Assembly (NCBI RefSeq): GCF_019976755.1 | Contig: NZ_AP023441.1 | Coordinates: 6,507,501 to 6,571,500, forward strand | Direction: 5' to 3' | Length of the DNA stretch: 64,000 nucleotides | From: Nostoc sp. MS1 | GTDB lineage: Bacteria; Cyanobacteriota; Cyanobacteriia; Cyanobacteriales; Nostocaceae | Shown here: in pieces, positions 15,822-24,475 of the stretch | Position numbering within the stretch: the first letter of the stretch is position 1 | Layout: each line of letters begins with the position of its first letter | Made by a program: the position numbers and the translations under genes | The notes under the pieces: generated by a model | What the model saw: the letters and a program-made list of their open reading frames with translations, nothing else | The model's database searches: none | Told to the model about the DNA's origin: nothing

Positions 15822-17552
15822 ATGACTATTGCTACTTCCAGTCGTCCTAGAGATGTACAGGTTGCCAATGTTGGCGAACATACCTTAATTTTGCGATCGC
15901 GCACTTGGGAACGTCTGAAATTTGAAGTTGAGTATTCCCGCCAACGGGGAACTACAGCTAATTCCTATCTCATCCAAGCTGATAAAACAGCTTTAATTGA
16001 CCCCCCTGGTGAATCTTTTACGGAAATATTTTTAGAAGAATTAGCCAGACATATTAACCTCAACACCCTTGATTACATTATTCTCGGTCACGTTAACCCT
16101 AACCGCCGAGTTACTTTAGAAAAGTTACTCACTCAAGCACCACAAGCTACCCTGATTTGCTCCCGTCCTGCGGCTAATGCGCTCAAAACTGCTTTTCCTG
16201 AGTGGGAATCACGCATTCAAGCTGTACGTTTTGAAGATACTCTCGACTTGGGACAAGGACATCAACTGATATTTATCACTGTGCCTACTCCCCGTTGGCC
16301 TGATGGGTTGTTTACTTACGACCCAAATACCAAAATTCTCTACACAGATAAGTTTTTTGGCGCTCATATCTGCGAAGATACCTTATTTGATGAGGATTGG
16401 AAAAAACTAGACGCAGAACGCCGTTATTACTTTGACTGTCTCCATGCACCCCAAGCCAAACAAGTAGAAGCGGCTTTAGATAAGGTGGCGATATTAGGAG
16501 CTAGATGTTACGCTCCTGGTCATGGCCCGGTTGTGCGTTATAGCCTCAGCCGTTTTACCTACGATTACCGCCAATGGTGTCAAGGACAGAAATCTCTCGA
16601 TTTGAACGTGGCGCTACTTTATACCTCTGCTTATGGTAACACGGGGATTTTAGCGAATGCGATCGCTCGTGGATTGACTGAAAATGGTGTTAATGTTGAG
16701 TCGCTTAACTGTGAACTCGCAGAACCAGCAGAAATTGCCCGTATTCTTGAAGCTAGTGACGGCATAATTATCGGTTCCCCCACTTTAGGCGGTCATGCAC
16801 CAACACAAATTCAAACAGCTTTAGGTATAGTTCTTTCCACAGCCGCGAAAACTAAGTTAGCCGGGGTGTTTGGTTCTTACGGCTGGAGTGGCGAAGCTAT
16901 AGATTTAATTGAAAATAAGCTCAAGGATGCCAATTACCGTTTAGGTTTTGAAACAATTCGCGTCCGCTTTAGTCCTACGCAGGAAACCCTCCAGCAATGT
17001 CAAGCCGCAGGTGCGACTTTTGCCCAAACCTTAAAGAAAACTAAGAAACTGCGGACACCCCGCCAAGTAATTGCAGAAGCCAATACAGACCGTACCGAAC
17101 AAGCAGTAGGAAGGATTATTGGTTCCTTGTGTGTAGTTACCACCCGCGACCAAGAAAACCACAAAGGTATTTTAACTTCTTGGATATCTCAGGCGACTTT
17201 TAACCCACCAGGAATTATGATTGCGATCGCCCAAGAGCAAAACGTAGATTTGATGAGTCATATTGGCGATCAATTTGTCTTAAATATCCTCAAAGAAGGT
17301 AGAAACATCCGCCGCTATTTCTCCCGCCAAAGTACATTAGGCGATAATCCTTTTGCCAATCTAGAAACTAAAATCGCTGACAATGGTTGTTTAATTCTTA
17401 CTGAAGCATTAGCTTATTTAGAATGTACCGTAACCAACCAGCTTGAATGCGGTGATAGAAGGCTAATTTATGCTGTAGTCAATAAAGGCGAAGTTTTAGA
17501 AAGTAATGGTGTTACTGCTGTTGAGCATCGTAAATCAGGCAGCCATTACTAA
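15822..17552 (+). CDS. flv1: Flavodiiron protein Flv1 type
   Basis: 576 residues with the same three-domain layout as Flv3. The iron-binding positions are substituted: H90-V-N92-P-N94-R95 replaces HxExDH, TPRWPD replaces LHWPD, and YTDKFFG replaces TCDVFG. This loss of acidic and His ligands is the hallmark of Flv1-type subunits, which need Flv3 as partner. The flavodoxin domain (LLYTSAYGNTGILA) and C-terminal flavin reductase domain (VGRIIGSLCVVTT) are intact. It takes part in light-driven O2 reduction with Flv3. A terminator follows the stop. Confidence 0.93.
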   Translation: MTIATSSRPRDVQVANVGEHTLILRSRTWERLKFEVEYSRQRGTTANSYLIQADKTALIDPPGESFTEIFLEELARHINLNTLDYIILGHVNPNRRVTLEKLLTQAPQATLICSRPAANALKTAFPEWESRIQAVRFEDTLDLGQGHQLIFITVPTPRWPDGLFTYDPNTKILYTDKFFGAHICEDTLFDEDWKKLDAERRYYFDCLHAPQAKQVEAALDKVAILGARCYAPGHGPVVRYSLSRFTYDYRQWCQGQKSLDLNVALLYTSAYGNTGILANAIARGLTENGVNVESLNCELAEPAEIARILEASDGIIIGSPTLGGHAPTQIQTALGIVLSTAAKTKLAGVFGSYGWSGEAIDLIENKLKDANYRLGFETIRVRFSPTQETLQQCQAAGATFAQTLKKTKKLRTPRQVIAEANTDRTEQAVGRIIGSLCVVTTRDQENHKGILTSWISQATFNPPGIMIAIAQEQNVDLMSHIGDQFVLNILKEGRNIRRYFSRQSTLGDNPFANLETKIADNGCLILTEALAYLECTVTNQLECGDRRLIYAVVNKGEVLESNGVTAVEHRKSGSHY

Positions 17553-17580
17553 TTTGATTTGTCCAGAAGTAAAAGTAACA

Positions 17581-17604
17581 GAGGCGCATAGCGTCTCTTT
17601 TTTT
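17581..17604 (+). terminator. Rho-independent terminator after flv1
   Basis: A 7-bp stem (GAGGCGC/GCGTCTC, one G-U pair) with a three-base loop runs into a T8 tract, 29 bases after the flv1 stop. Confidence 0.8.
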
Positions 17605-17783
17605 ATGTGTTTATCGGTAGTGTTTCGTAAGTATGAAATACTTAGCAAGTAATTTTCCTGATATTTTGTATTTTCAAAAGTTCGGCTAGCTAAGAAATTT
17701 TCTAATACGAAAGTTTACAACAGACATTTTGGGCAAACTAACCTAGTGGCTAGATAGTTATACATCGCTAGGATAAAACCATA

Positions 17784-20324
17784 ATGTACGAGTCCATCAA
17801 TCTTGAGCAAAAAAGATATCAATCTGTTCAACATTATGTAAGAACACCCTTTCAGCATCAAATTGAGGCATTTGCCGCCCTCAGCAAAACATTTAAAATT
17901 GGCGGTGAAAAACCAGGTAGTGGAATTTTAGTGCTGCCAACAGGTGCAGGCAAGACATTTACTGCTGTTAGATGGTTATCTGAGCATGTAATTCCTAAAA
18001 ATATTAAAATTCTTTGGTTAGCTCCTTCATTCTATCTGTTAGATCAAGCATTCGATACTTTTAGAAAAGGTGCTGTAGACATTCCAGAGCCTAAGAAAAA
18101 ATTAAATATGCGGTGTGTGTCTAGCAGTCCTTCTCATGCTAAAGCAGCCTCAATCAAATTAACTGATGATATTGTAATTATGACAATACAAACAGCAATC
18201 AAGAATTTACATAATGATGCTCTAGACGGTTCTGGTAAGAAAGTTACAACAGCTTTTAGAAAATTTATTGACTTTTCTAATAAAACAGGACTTTTTGTAG
18301 TAGTTGATGAGGCTCATCATGCACCAGCCTATGGTTGTAGAAATTTATTGATTGGTGAAAAAGATTCCGCGTTAGGTTTGCGTGGTTTAGTTCGAGAATT
18401 ACACCTACTTGGACTAACAGCTACACCAACCCATAATGATAAATCAATAAGTGGTTGGCTTTGGAAAATATTTCAAGATGGCATTATTCATGAAGCTAAA
18501 AAAGATACACTAACGCTACAAGGTATTTTAGCTAAACCTAAATATATTGAAGTATCGACTGGTCAAAAAAAGGCAGTTGATAATGCACTATATAATCGAC
18601 TGGTTAAGCAACATCAAGACCTTCCAGAATATATTATTGAGGAACTAGCAAATAATAAGGATCGAAACAATTTCATAATCCAAACTTACATAGCAAATAA
18701 AGATGTTTATGGCAAGACTATTATTTTTGCTGACCGTTGGTATCAGTGTGAATATATAAAAAATAAGCTTTTAGAACAAAATATTAAAGCTGATGCAATT
18801 TATTCACATATAGAAGCTGATCCTGGTTCGGTGGAGGCGAGGAATAAAAAAACTCAAAGCGATAACGAAAGAATTATGGAGGAATTTAGAAATGGTGCGC
18901 TTGATGTTTTAATTAATGTACGAATGCTAACAGAAGGTGCTGATGTTCCTAATGTTAAAACTGTATTTCTTACTCGCCAGACCACAAGTTCTATTTTAAT
19001 GACTCAAATGATAGGTAGAGCATTACGTGGCGAAAAAGTAGGAGGAAATAGTGAAGCAAATATAGTTCTATTCTTCGATGAATGGGAACGTTTAATTGAT
19101 TGGGTTAATCCGAAAGATGGTAAAGCAATAGATACTGAGCCTAAATCTAGAGAAACTTATCCACTGGAATATATATCAATTTGTCTAATAAAGGAATTAA
19201 CAAAGTCAATAGTTGGTGGAGGAGGATATACAATAGATTACAAAAAAATCTGCCCTGTTGGTTGGTATAAAACCGAAATTGTATATCCTAACTCCGAAAA
19301 TAACGATGATTCTATGGAAACATTTACAGAATTTATCATGGTGTATGAACATACAAAAGACAAATTTGAATCATTTATCAAATTTATCCTTTCTACAAAA
19401 ATATCAGATGAATGGACTAAAAAAGATTTTGATGATAAGTGGATACATTCTCATTCCGAACAATGGATAGATAAATACTTTAATCTCGAATCAGATGATA
19501 TTGGGCAAAAGCTTCACTCAGATTTAATTAAGATTGTACGTCACATTGCCCAAAGTTCAAATCAATCTGCACCTTCTTATCATCCATTTGAAGAAAGAGA
19601 ACTTTATGACTTAGATAAGATTGCAGAAGCAATAATAAACTCGAAGCTAGATATAACGCAAAAACATCAGTATTTAAGTAAGGAATTTTCTAAACCTAAC
19701 TCATTGCTAAAAACCTTTTACAAAACATTATTTAATTTTGAAACAGCAGTAGATGGAGCAATTAGAAAAATTATTTATGATCCTACTGATCCACCTATCA
19801 TTCCTCCACCTGTAATTCCTCCAGTAAAAATAGAACCAACAGAAGAAGAAAAAGCACAAATTAAAGAACGAGACGGCTATACTTGCCTGTGCTGTGGAGT
19901 CAATAGCAAATTAGGTAAATTACAAATTGATCATATTCAACCAGTTTCTATGGGTGGTATAACAGCTTTAGATAATTTACAAACTCTATGTGATGTTTGT
20001 AATAGAAGTAAAAGGCAACACGAAATTGATTTTAGGTGTAATAACACTAAATTAGTTAAACCAAAAAAGCTGGACTTATCATTTCCATATCAAAATCAGA
20101 CGACAACAAGAATTATCACAAGGATAGTTAATTCGTTTTATCATTGCAAAGCAGTTTACTCAGTTAATTGGGAGGTATTAACTTACACCTACAACATACA
20201 TTTATATCCAGGTAATAATCCAGAATGGTTGCTTCAACATAAAACGGCAATTCTCCACTTTATTAAGTATAAGGTTCGTCGCCATGCTGAAAATATTCAA
20301 GTTACCGTAACTGACAAAAAGTAA
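17784..20324 (+). CDS. SF2 DEAH-box helicase fused to an HNH nuclease
   Basis: 846 residues. The helicase part has Walker A LPTGAGKT at 51-58, DEAH within VVVDEAHHAP at about 175, motif III GLTATPTHND, and C-terminal motifs LINVRMLTEGADVPNV and motif VI QMIGRALRGE near 408. After a helical region comes a Pro-rich linker (PPIIPPPVIPPV), then a complete HNH/zinc module at ~693-745: CLCCG, LQIDHIQPVSMGG, DNLQTLCDVCN. About 100 uncharacterised residues follow. The layout suggests an ATP-driven DNA-tracking nuclease, typical of restriction-like or antiphage proteins. No methyltransferase or specificity subunit is adjacent, so it appears to be a single-gene system. Confidence 0.85.
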   Translation: MYESINLEQKRYQSVQHYVRTPFQHQIEAFAALSKTFKIGGEKPGSGILVLPTGAGKTFTAVRWLSEHVIPKNIKILWLAPSFYLLDQAFDTFRKGAVDIPEPKKKLNMRCVSSSPSHAKAASIKLTDDIVIMTIQTAIKNLHNDALDGSGKKVTTAFRKFIDFSNKTGLFVVVDEAHHAPAYGCRNLLIGEKDSALGLRGLVRELHLLGLTATPTHNDKSISGWLWKIFQDGIIHEAKKDTLTLQGILAKPKYIEVSTGQKKAVDNALYNRLVKQHQDLPEYIIEELANNKDRNNFIIQTYIANKDVYGKTIIFADRWYQCEYIKNKLLEQNIKADAIYSHIEADPGSVEARNKKTQSDNERIMEEFRNGALDVLINVRMLTEGADVPNVKTVFLTRQTTSSILMTQMIGRALRGEKVGGNSEANIVLFFDEWERLIDWVNPKDGKAIDTEPKSRETYPLEYISICLIKELTKSIVGGGGYTIDYKKICPVGWYKTEIVYPNSENNDDSMETFTEFIMVYEHTKDKFESFIKFILSTKISDEWTKKDFDDKWIHSHSEQWIDKYFNLESDDIGQKLHSDLIKIVRHIAQSSNQSAPSYHPFEERELYDLDKIAEAIINSKLDITQKHQYLSKEFSKPNSLLKTFYKTLFNFETAVDGAIRKIIYDPTDPPIIPPPVIPPVKIEPTEEEKAQIKERDGYTCLCCGVNSKLGKLQIDHIQPVSMGGITALDNLQTLCDVCNRSKRQHEIDFRCNNTKLVKPKKLDLSFPYQNQTTTRIITRIVNSFYHCKAVYSVNWEVLTYTYNIHLYPGNNPEWLLQHKTAILHFIKYKVRRHAENIQVTVTDKK

Positions 20325-20428
20325 CTTTGGGTTTTTTAATGAAGCGATCTAAATTGTTTGGTAAGTGTTAAAGGATTAGCGATCGCTCTCCCTGATATGG
20401 GACTCATACTTGATTTTTGAAGTACACG

Positions 20429-20472
20429 TAGCCCACCAAAACCATGATATGGTGGGCAATGCCCACCCTACA
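20429..20472. repeat. Palindromic repeat between convergent genes
   Basis: Two nested palindromes, CCCACCA...TGGTGGG and GTGGGCAATGCCCAC, flanked by GTAG and CTAC. This is a GGTGGGCATTGCCCACC-type repeat common in Nostoc-like genomes. It may act as a bidirectional terminator. Confidence 0.6.
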
Positions 20473-20499
20473 AATACTATTTCCGAGAGAAACAAGAAT

Positions 20500-21510
20500 T
20501 TATATCGTTGTAATCTTCCACAGCGCACGATTGTAGTAATTAGCATCAGCACCAACAACATTTGGGCTGGCAAAGCCGCTTGATGCTAACCAGCCACCTT
20601 CATCGCTTCGATTTCCTTTGATTGGTTCTCCATCAGAAAATACATACCGTTTTGTTTCTTGATTCTCAATGAGAAAACTATCGCCATTGGGAATAATCTT
20701 CCACAGCGCACGGTTGTAATAATTGGCATCAGCACCAACAACGTTAGGGCTGGCAAAGCCGCTTGATCCTAACCAACCGCCTTCATCACCTCGATTTCCT
20801 TTGATTGGCTCTCCATCAGAAAACAAATACCGTTTTGTTTCTTGATTTTCAATCAGAAAACTATCGCCATTGGGGATAATCTTCCATATAGCACGGTTGT
20901 AATAATTAGCATCAGCACCAACAACGTTAGGACTAGCAAAGCCGCTTGATGCTAGCCAACCGCCTTCATCACCTCGATTTCCTTTGATTGGCTCGCCATC
21001 AGAAAATAAATACCGCTTTGTTTCTTGATTTTCAATAAAAACAGATTTGTTGATTAAATCATTGATATTTACGCCAGTACTTTGAGCCGGAATTTCGGCA
21101 ACCTTGTCTTCAGTTGGTGTTTTTCCGTTGGTACTGGTTGTTTTGTTGAAACTGCCTTTGCTGTCATAAGCTAAACCAGATACCACATTTCCTTGAGCGT
21201 CTAATAGTCTGCCTTCATCACCTGAGTCTTTCCAAAGGGATACACCAATACCGCAACTAAAACCGCCTGACTCTGGATGTACCTCATTAGTGTAAACTCG
21301 CACACTCTGACCAGGGGCTAATTTTGTCCCTTGGGGAAAAGTGAACGCTTTATTACGTCCTACCCCGGAAGCAATTTGCCAACCAGATATATCGACTGGT
21401 GTCTTCTCGTGATTGGTAATCTCGATGTATTCGTCAGATTGAGTTCTCTTGACCTCACCTTTGTAAACAATATTGGTAATCTCTACCTGTGGAGTTTGCT
21501 GATTTGACAT
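20500..21510 (-). CDS. Lamin-tail domain protein with three 61-residue repeats
   Basis: 336 residues, no signal peptide. Residues ~7-118 form a lamin-tail (LTD) domain: VEITNIVYKGEV, EYIEITNHEKTPVDISGW, FTFPQGTKLAPGQSVRVYT. After a Thr/Ser-rich linker, residues ~157-336 are three tandem units of 61 residues (SFLIENQETKRYLFSDGE... ANYYNRALWKI), nearly identical to each other. The aromatic and Gly pattern, three-fold number and WKI spacing suggest a beta-trefoil, lectin-like fold; this is inference. LTDs often bind DNA or cell envelope material in bacterial secreted nucleases, but no catalytic domain is present. It converges on the helicase-HNH gene. Confidence 0.7.
   Translation of the reverse strand: MSNQQTPQVEITNIVYKGEVKRTQSDEYIEITNHEKTPVDISGWQIASGVGRNKAFTFPQGTKLAPGQSVRVYTNEVHPESGGFSCGIGVSLWKDSGDEGRLLDAQGNVVSGLAYDSKGSFNKTTSTNGKTPTEDKVAEIPAQSTGVNINDLINKSVFIENQETKRYLFSDGEPIKGNRGDEGGWLASSGFASPNVVGADANYYNRAIWKIIPNGDSFLIENQETKRYLFSDGEPIKGNRGDEGGWLGSSGFASPNVVGADANYYNRALWKIIPNGDSFLIENQETKRYVFSDGEPIKGNRSDEGGWLASSGFASPNVVGADANYYNRALWKITTI
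20503..21042 (-). repeat. 183-bp tandem repeat, three copies, coding
   Basis: The 183-base unit recurs with only scattered substitutions; for example ACCAACAAC recurs at 20551, 20734 and 20917. The high DNA-level identity points to recent expansion or gene-conversion homogenisation. Confidence 0.9.
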
Positions 21511-21928
21511 AGTTTTTACTCAAAATTTATGGTAACGGTTAACTGAAAATTAATGCGCTAACTCTAGTTCCGAAAATGTCGGCTTGGAAAAAGAGTCATT
21601 GCTTGTGTTTTTCTAATTTTTACCGCTTCTAATATTTCAAAATTTTGGTGAGAAGACAAGGGAATTTAAGACATTTAAGACAGTTAAGCAAACATTTAAC
21701 TAATCTTCATATAGCAATCCTGTTTAATTTGTAAAAATTAGTGGGATTCAGCTCACCGACTTCTTTAAGAAGTCGGTGAGCTTGTTGAAAGTAATGATGT
21801 TACTACCGTTGAAGATCACAAATCATGTAGATGTTATTAATTTAATTTTTTCCAAAGTGAAAGTAATAGGGGGTTATTCGCCTCTTTTTTTAGTTAACCT
21901 TATCAACAAAGCCATACCAAACTGAAAG
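21511..21928. other. Intergenic region with a 15-bp perfect palindrome
   Basis: 418 bases without a gene. At 21750-21782 arms AGCTCACCGACTTCT and AGAAGTCGGTGAGCT enclose TTA. No T-run follows, so it is more likely a dispersed palindromic repeat than a terminator. A weaker hairpin with a T7 tract lies near 21868-21893. Confidence 0.6.
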
Positions 21929-22408
21929 TTATCTACGTTTTGGTAGAGGCAAAGTGCCTTTAAAGTCTCCTCCTTCCCATAAAGAATATCCAAGCCAAGC
22001 ATCATTTTCAGCATCCCATAGTAAATCTCCAGCAAATAAGATAGTATTAATAAATTTTTCTGTTGAAATGTACCAGTGCTGTGCCATTAAGTCTATTGTT
22101 TCCGCTATTGTGGAGCTACAAAGTATGAATTTTTGCTCGAACTCACTGTAACTACAAGAGCAAGGATTTGTGAACTTATCAAAATAAGGCTCATACTTTT
22201 CAACTGGATGAGGCTTTTTGAAGTTTGTGAAGCGGACTTTATCAAAAAAGTCTAACTTCAATCCAGCATCATACCCATGAGAATCAACACTATTTATGTA
22301 GTAATATAATGAAGTACCTTTTCCGTTAAAACTGCAACTAGAATAAAAAGCTCTAGGTAGTATGATATCTAAATCTTCATACTCTGCAAATACATCTGCT
22401 ATTGTCAT
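21929..22408 (-). CDS. Hypothetical protein
   Basis: Not recognised. The start chosen is the ATG at 22408 (159 residues, MTIADVFAEYEDLDIILP) because GAG lies six bases upstream; an upstream start at 22450 would add 14 residues. The product is soluble, rich in aromatic residues and acidic, with a short Cys cluster (NPCSCSYSEFEQKF) and WDAENDAWLGYSLWEGGDF near the C-terminus. It stands alone between the LTD-repeat protein and a Uma2 gene. The ORF is long enough and compositionally normal, so it is probably real. Confidence 0.55.
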   Translation of the reverse strand: MTIADVFAEYEDLDIILPRAFYSSCSFNGKGTSLYYYINSVDSHGYDAGLKLDFFDKVRFTNFKKPHPVEKYEPYFDKFTNPCSCSYSEFEQKFILCSSTIAETIDLMAQHWYISTEKFINTILFAGDLLWDAENDAWLGYSLWEGGDFKGTLPLPKRR

Positions 22409-22680
22409 ACACATCTCAACTAGTTGTATAACTACTGTAACCTTAACCAAGTTTCATACAGCTTAATAATCCACTTAAACGCCAGTAATAAGCTTGAGCA
22501 ACATCACTAGTGTCGTTTACCAGTTCGTTAAAAAAAATTGTTACAGAACGTTAGTAGTTTGGTGTAAGGCTTCCAATCGCAATCACGCACTTTGTAAAAA
22601 ACCAATTATGACAAACCTCTACTTTTCATAGTTCTTAGATCAAAGATAATATTTTCAAGACAGTAATTAGTTATCATCAT

Positions 22681-23301
22681 ATGACTCAAGCCATAACCAA
22701 GCCAGTAACCTTTGCGGAATTTGTCGATTGGCTACCTGAAAATACCGGGGTACGCTACGAACTACATAATGGAAGTATTGTGGAAATGGCACAACCAGTA
22801 GGAGAACACGAAGAAGTCAAAGGTTTTATAGCAAGAAAAGTAACGGTTGAATTTGACAGATTAAATCTTCCTTACGTTATTCCGACTCAGGCTATAGTTA
22901 GAGCTTTGGAAAAAGATTCTGGTTATTTACCTGATGTGTTGGTGCTAAATCGGGCAAATTTAGTAAATGAACCACTATGGAAAAAACAATCTGTCGTCAG
23001 TTTAGCTGCATCAATACCCTTGGTGATTGAGGTTGTCTCGACTAACTGGCGGGATGATTACTATTTAAAATATGCAGACTATGAGGAGATGGGTATACCA
23101 GAATATTGGATTGTAGACTATGCGGCTCTGGGTGGACGCAATTTTATCGGTAATCCCAAACAACCGACGATATCTGTCTGTAACTTAGTCGATGGCGAAT
23201 ATCAGGTGAGTAGGTTTCGAGAAGGCGATCGCATTATCTCCCAAACTTTCCCTGAACTCAACCTCACTCCAGCCCAAATTTTTCAGGCTGGTCTAGTATA
23301 G
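22681..23301 (+). CDS. Uma2-family (DUF820) restriction-endonuclease-fold protein
   Basis: 206 residues. The family signature is clear: MTQAITKPVTFAEFVDWLPE, YELHNGSIVEM, PDVLVLNRANL (PD), IPLVIEVVSTNWRDDYYLK (ExxS in place of ExK) and KYADYEEMGIPEYWIVDY. Uma2 proteins have a PD-(D/E)xK fold and are hugely expanded in cyanobacteria; their biological role is unknown. Some are tied to transposition or competence, but nothing nearby supports that here. Single gene. Confidence 0.88.
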   Translation: MTQAITKPVTFAEFVDWLPENTGVRYELHNGSIVEMAQPVGEHEEVKGFIARKVTVEFDRLNLPYVIPTQAIVRALEKDSGYLPDVLVLNRANLVNEPLWKKQSVVSLAASIPLVIEVVSTNWRDDYYLKYADYEEMGIPEYWIVDYAALGGRNFIGNPKQPTISVCNLVDGEYQVSRFREGDRIISQTFPELNLTPAQIFQAGLV

Positions 23302-23417
23302 TAGCGATCGCAGTCAATATATATAAATTACTGGAATTTTTAAATATACCCTTTCTCCATACTCGAAGGTATAAAGTGTCAAAATGTTAAATGTAAACAT
23401 TCATCACAAACGCACTT

Positions 23418-23705
23418 ATGCCTAAAGCCATTTGGAATGGAGCCGTATTAGCCGAAAGCGATAACACCGTAGTTGTAGAAGGCAACCATTATTTTCCATC
23501 TGATGCCATTAACAAGGAATACTTTCAGCCTAGTGAAACTCACACCATTTGTCCTTGGAAGGGGGTTGCTAGTTACTACAGTATCGAAGTTGATGGACAA
23601 CTTAACAAGGATGCTGCTTGGTATTATCCTAGTGCAAAAGAGAAAGCTAAAAACATCGAAGGTTATATTGCTTTTTGGAAAGGCGTAAAAGTTGAAACAA
23701 ACTAA
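23418..23705 (+). CDS. DUF427 domain protein
   Basis: 95 residues. Segments AIWNGAVLAESDNTVVVEGNHYFP, THTICPWKGVASYYSIEVDG and DAAWYYPSAKEKAKNIEGYIAFWKGV match the DUF427 family, a small beta-rich fold with no established activity. It is complete, cytosolic and followed by its own terminator. Confidence 0.9.
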   Translation: MPKAIWNGAVLAESDNTVVVEGNHYFPSDAINKEYFQPSETHTICPWKGVASYYSIEVDGQLNKDAAWYYPSAKEKAKNIEGYIAFWKGVKVETN

Positions 23706-23736
23706 ATTTAACTAGCCTAACAATTAAGTATTTTAG

Positions 23737-23761
23737 AGACGCGCTCAACCGCGTCTTTTTA
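23737..23761 (+). terminator. Rho-independent terminator after the DUF427 gene
   Basis: AGACGCG and CGCGTCT form a 7-bp stem followed by TTTTT. Confidence 0.85.
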
Positions 23762-24475
23762 TATATGGGGGTAAATCCTTCCACTTACTATATTTTTTTA
23801 CTATCGTCAGGAAATAATAAAATAATTTCAACTAAGCTTTAATTTGATTACTTAAAATCAATTAGGAATTATTCTATATTTGTTATTTTAATGCAGGAAA
23901 TTACTTGTGACACTGCAAAAACCTATACCTGCATAATATTTTAATTATTTATTGATGTATATTCCGTTTCTATAAGCTTGAATTTAGTATTATGTTTATT
24001 TGGACAAACAGTTAAATAAGCAGTTGTGATTATTTTAGCGATCGCCAACCCTGCAAAATATCTAAAAGTCTAGTTTTGTGGCAGATTTAGCTTTATATAC
24101 TAATATCTTTTTGTGATTCAAATAACTTATTTTTCTAATTTGTCGAATAAAGTTTGTTAAATCAATAACTTGCTACTGAGCTACGGTTAATAAAACACGT
24201 AATTATTTTTTACATCAGAATAAAAATAAATAATAAACCATCTTATATCAATAAGGATATGGTAAAAAGCTCTTGCAATAGTTGACAATAATAATCTTCG
24301 CCTCTTAAGCTCTATATGCTTATTATCAATTACAATCACAGGCAATAGCTAATCTTTTATAAAAGTTACTTTTCGCATAATAAATATAGATTTATAGGAG
24401 GATTTTTTCTATAAACAGTCAAATCACAATATTTATCTTTCTTAAAATTAACATCGACATCAGAGGAATTGTATA
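23762..24475. other. Long AT-rich leader upstream of the polysaccharide copolymerase gene
   Basis: 714 bases with no ORF of note and one HIP1-like site near 24038. The end carries a good Shine-Dalgarno (AGAGGA) before the GTG start of the next gene. The length suggests a regulated promoter, but no specific site could be assigned. Confidence 0.5.

Noticed and set aside
21750..21782. Palindrome as a rho-independent terminator
   Set aside because: No T-run follows on either strand, so I list it as a repeat.
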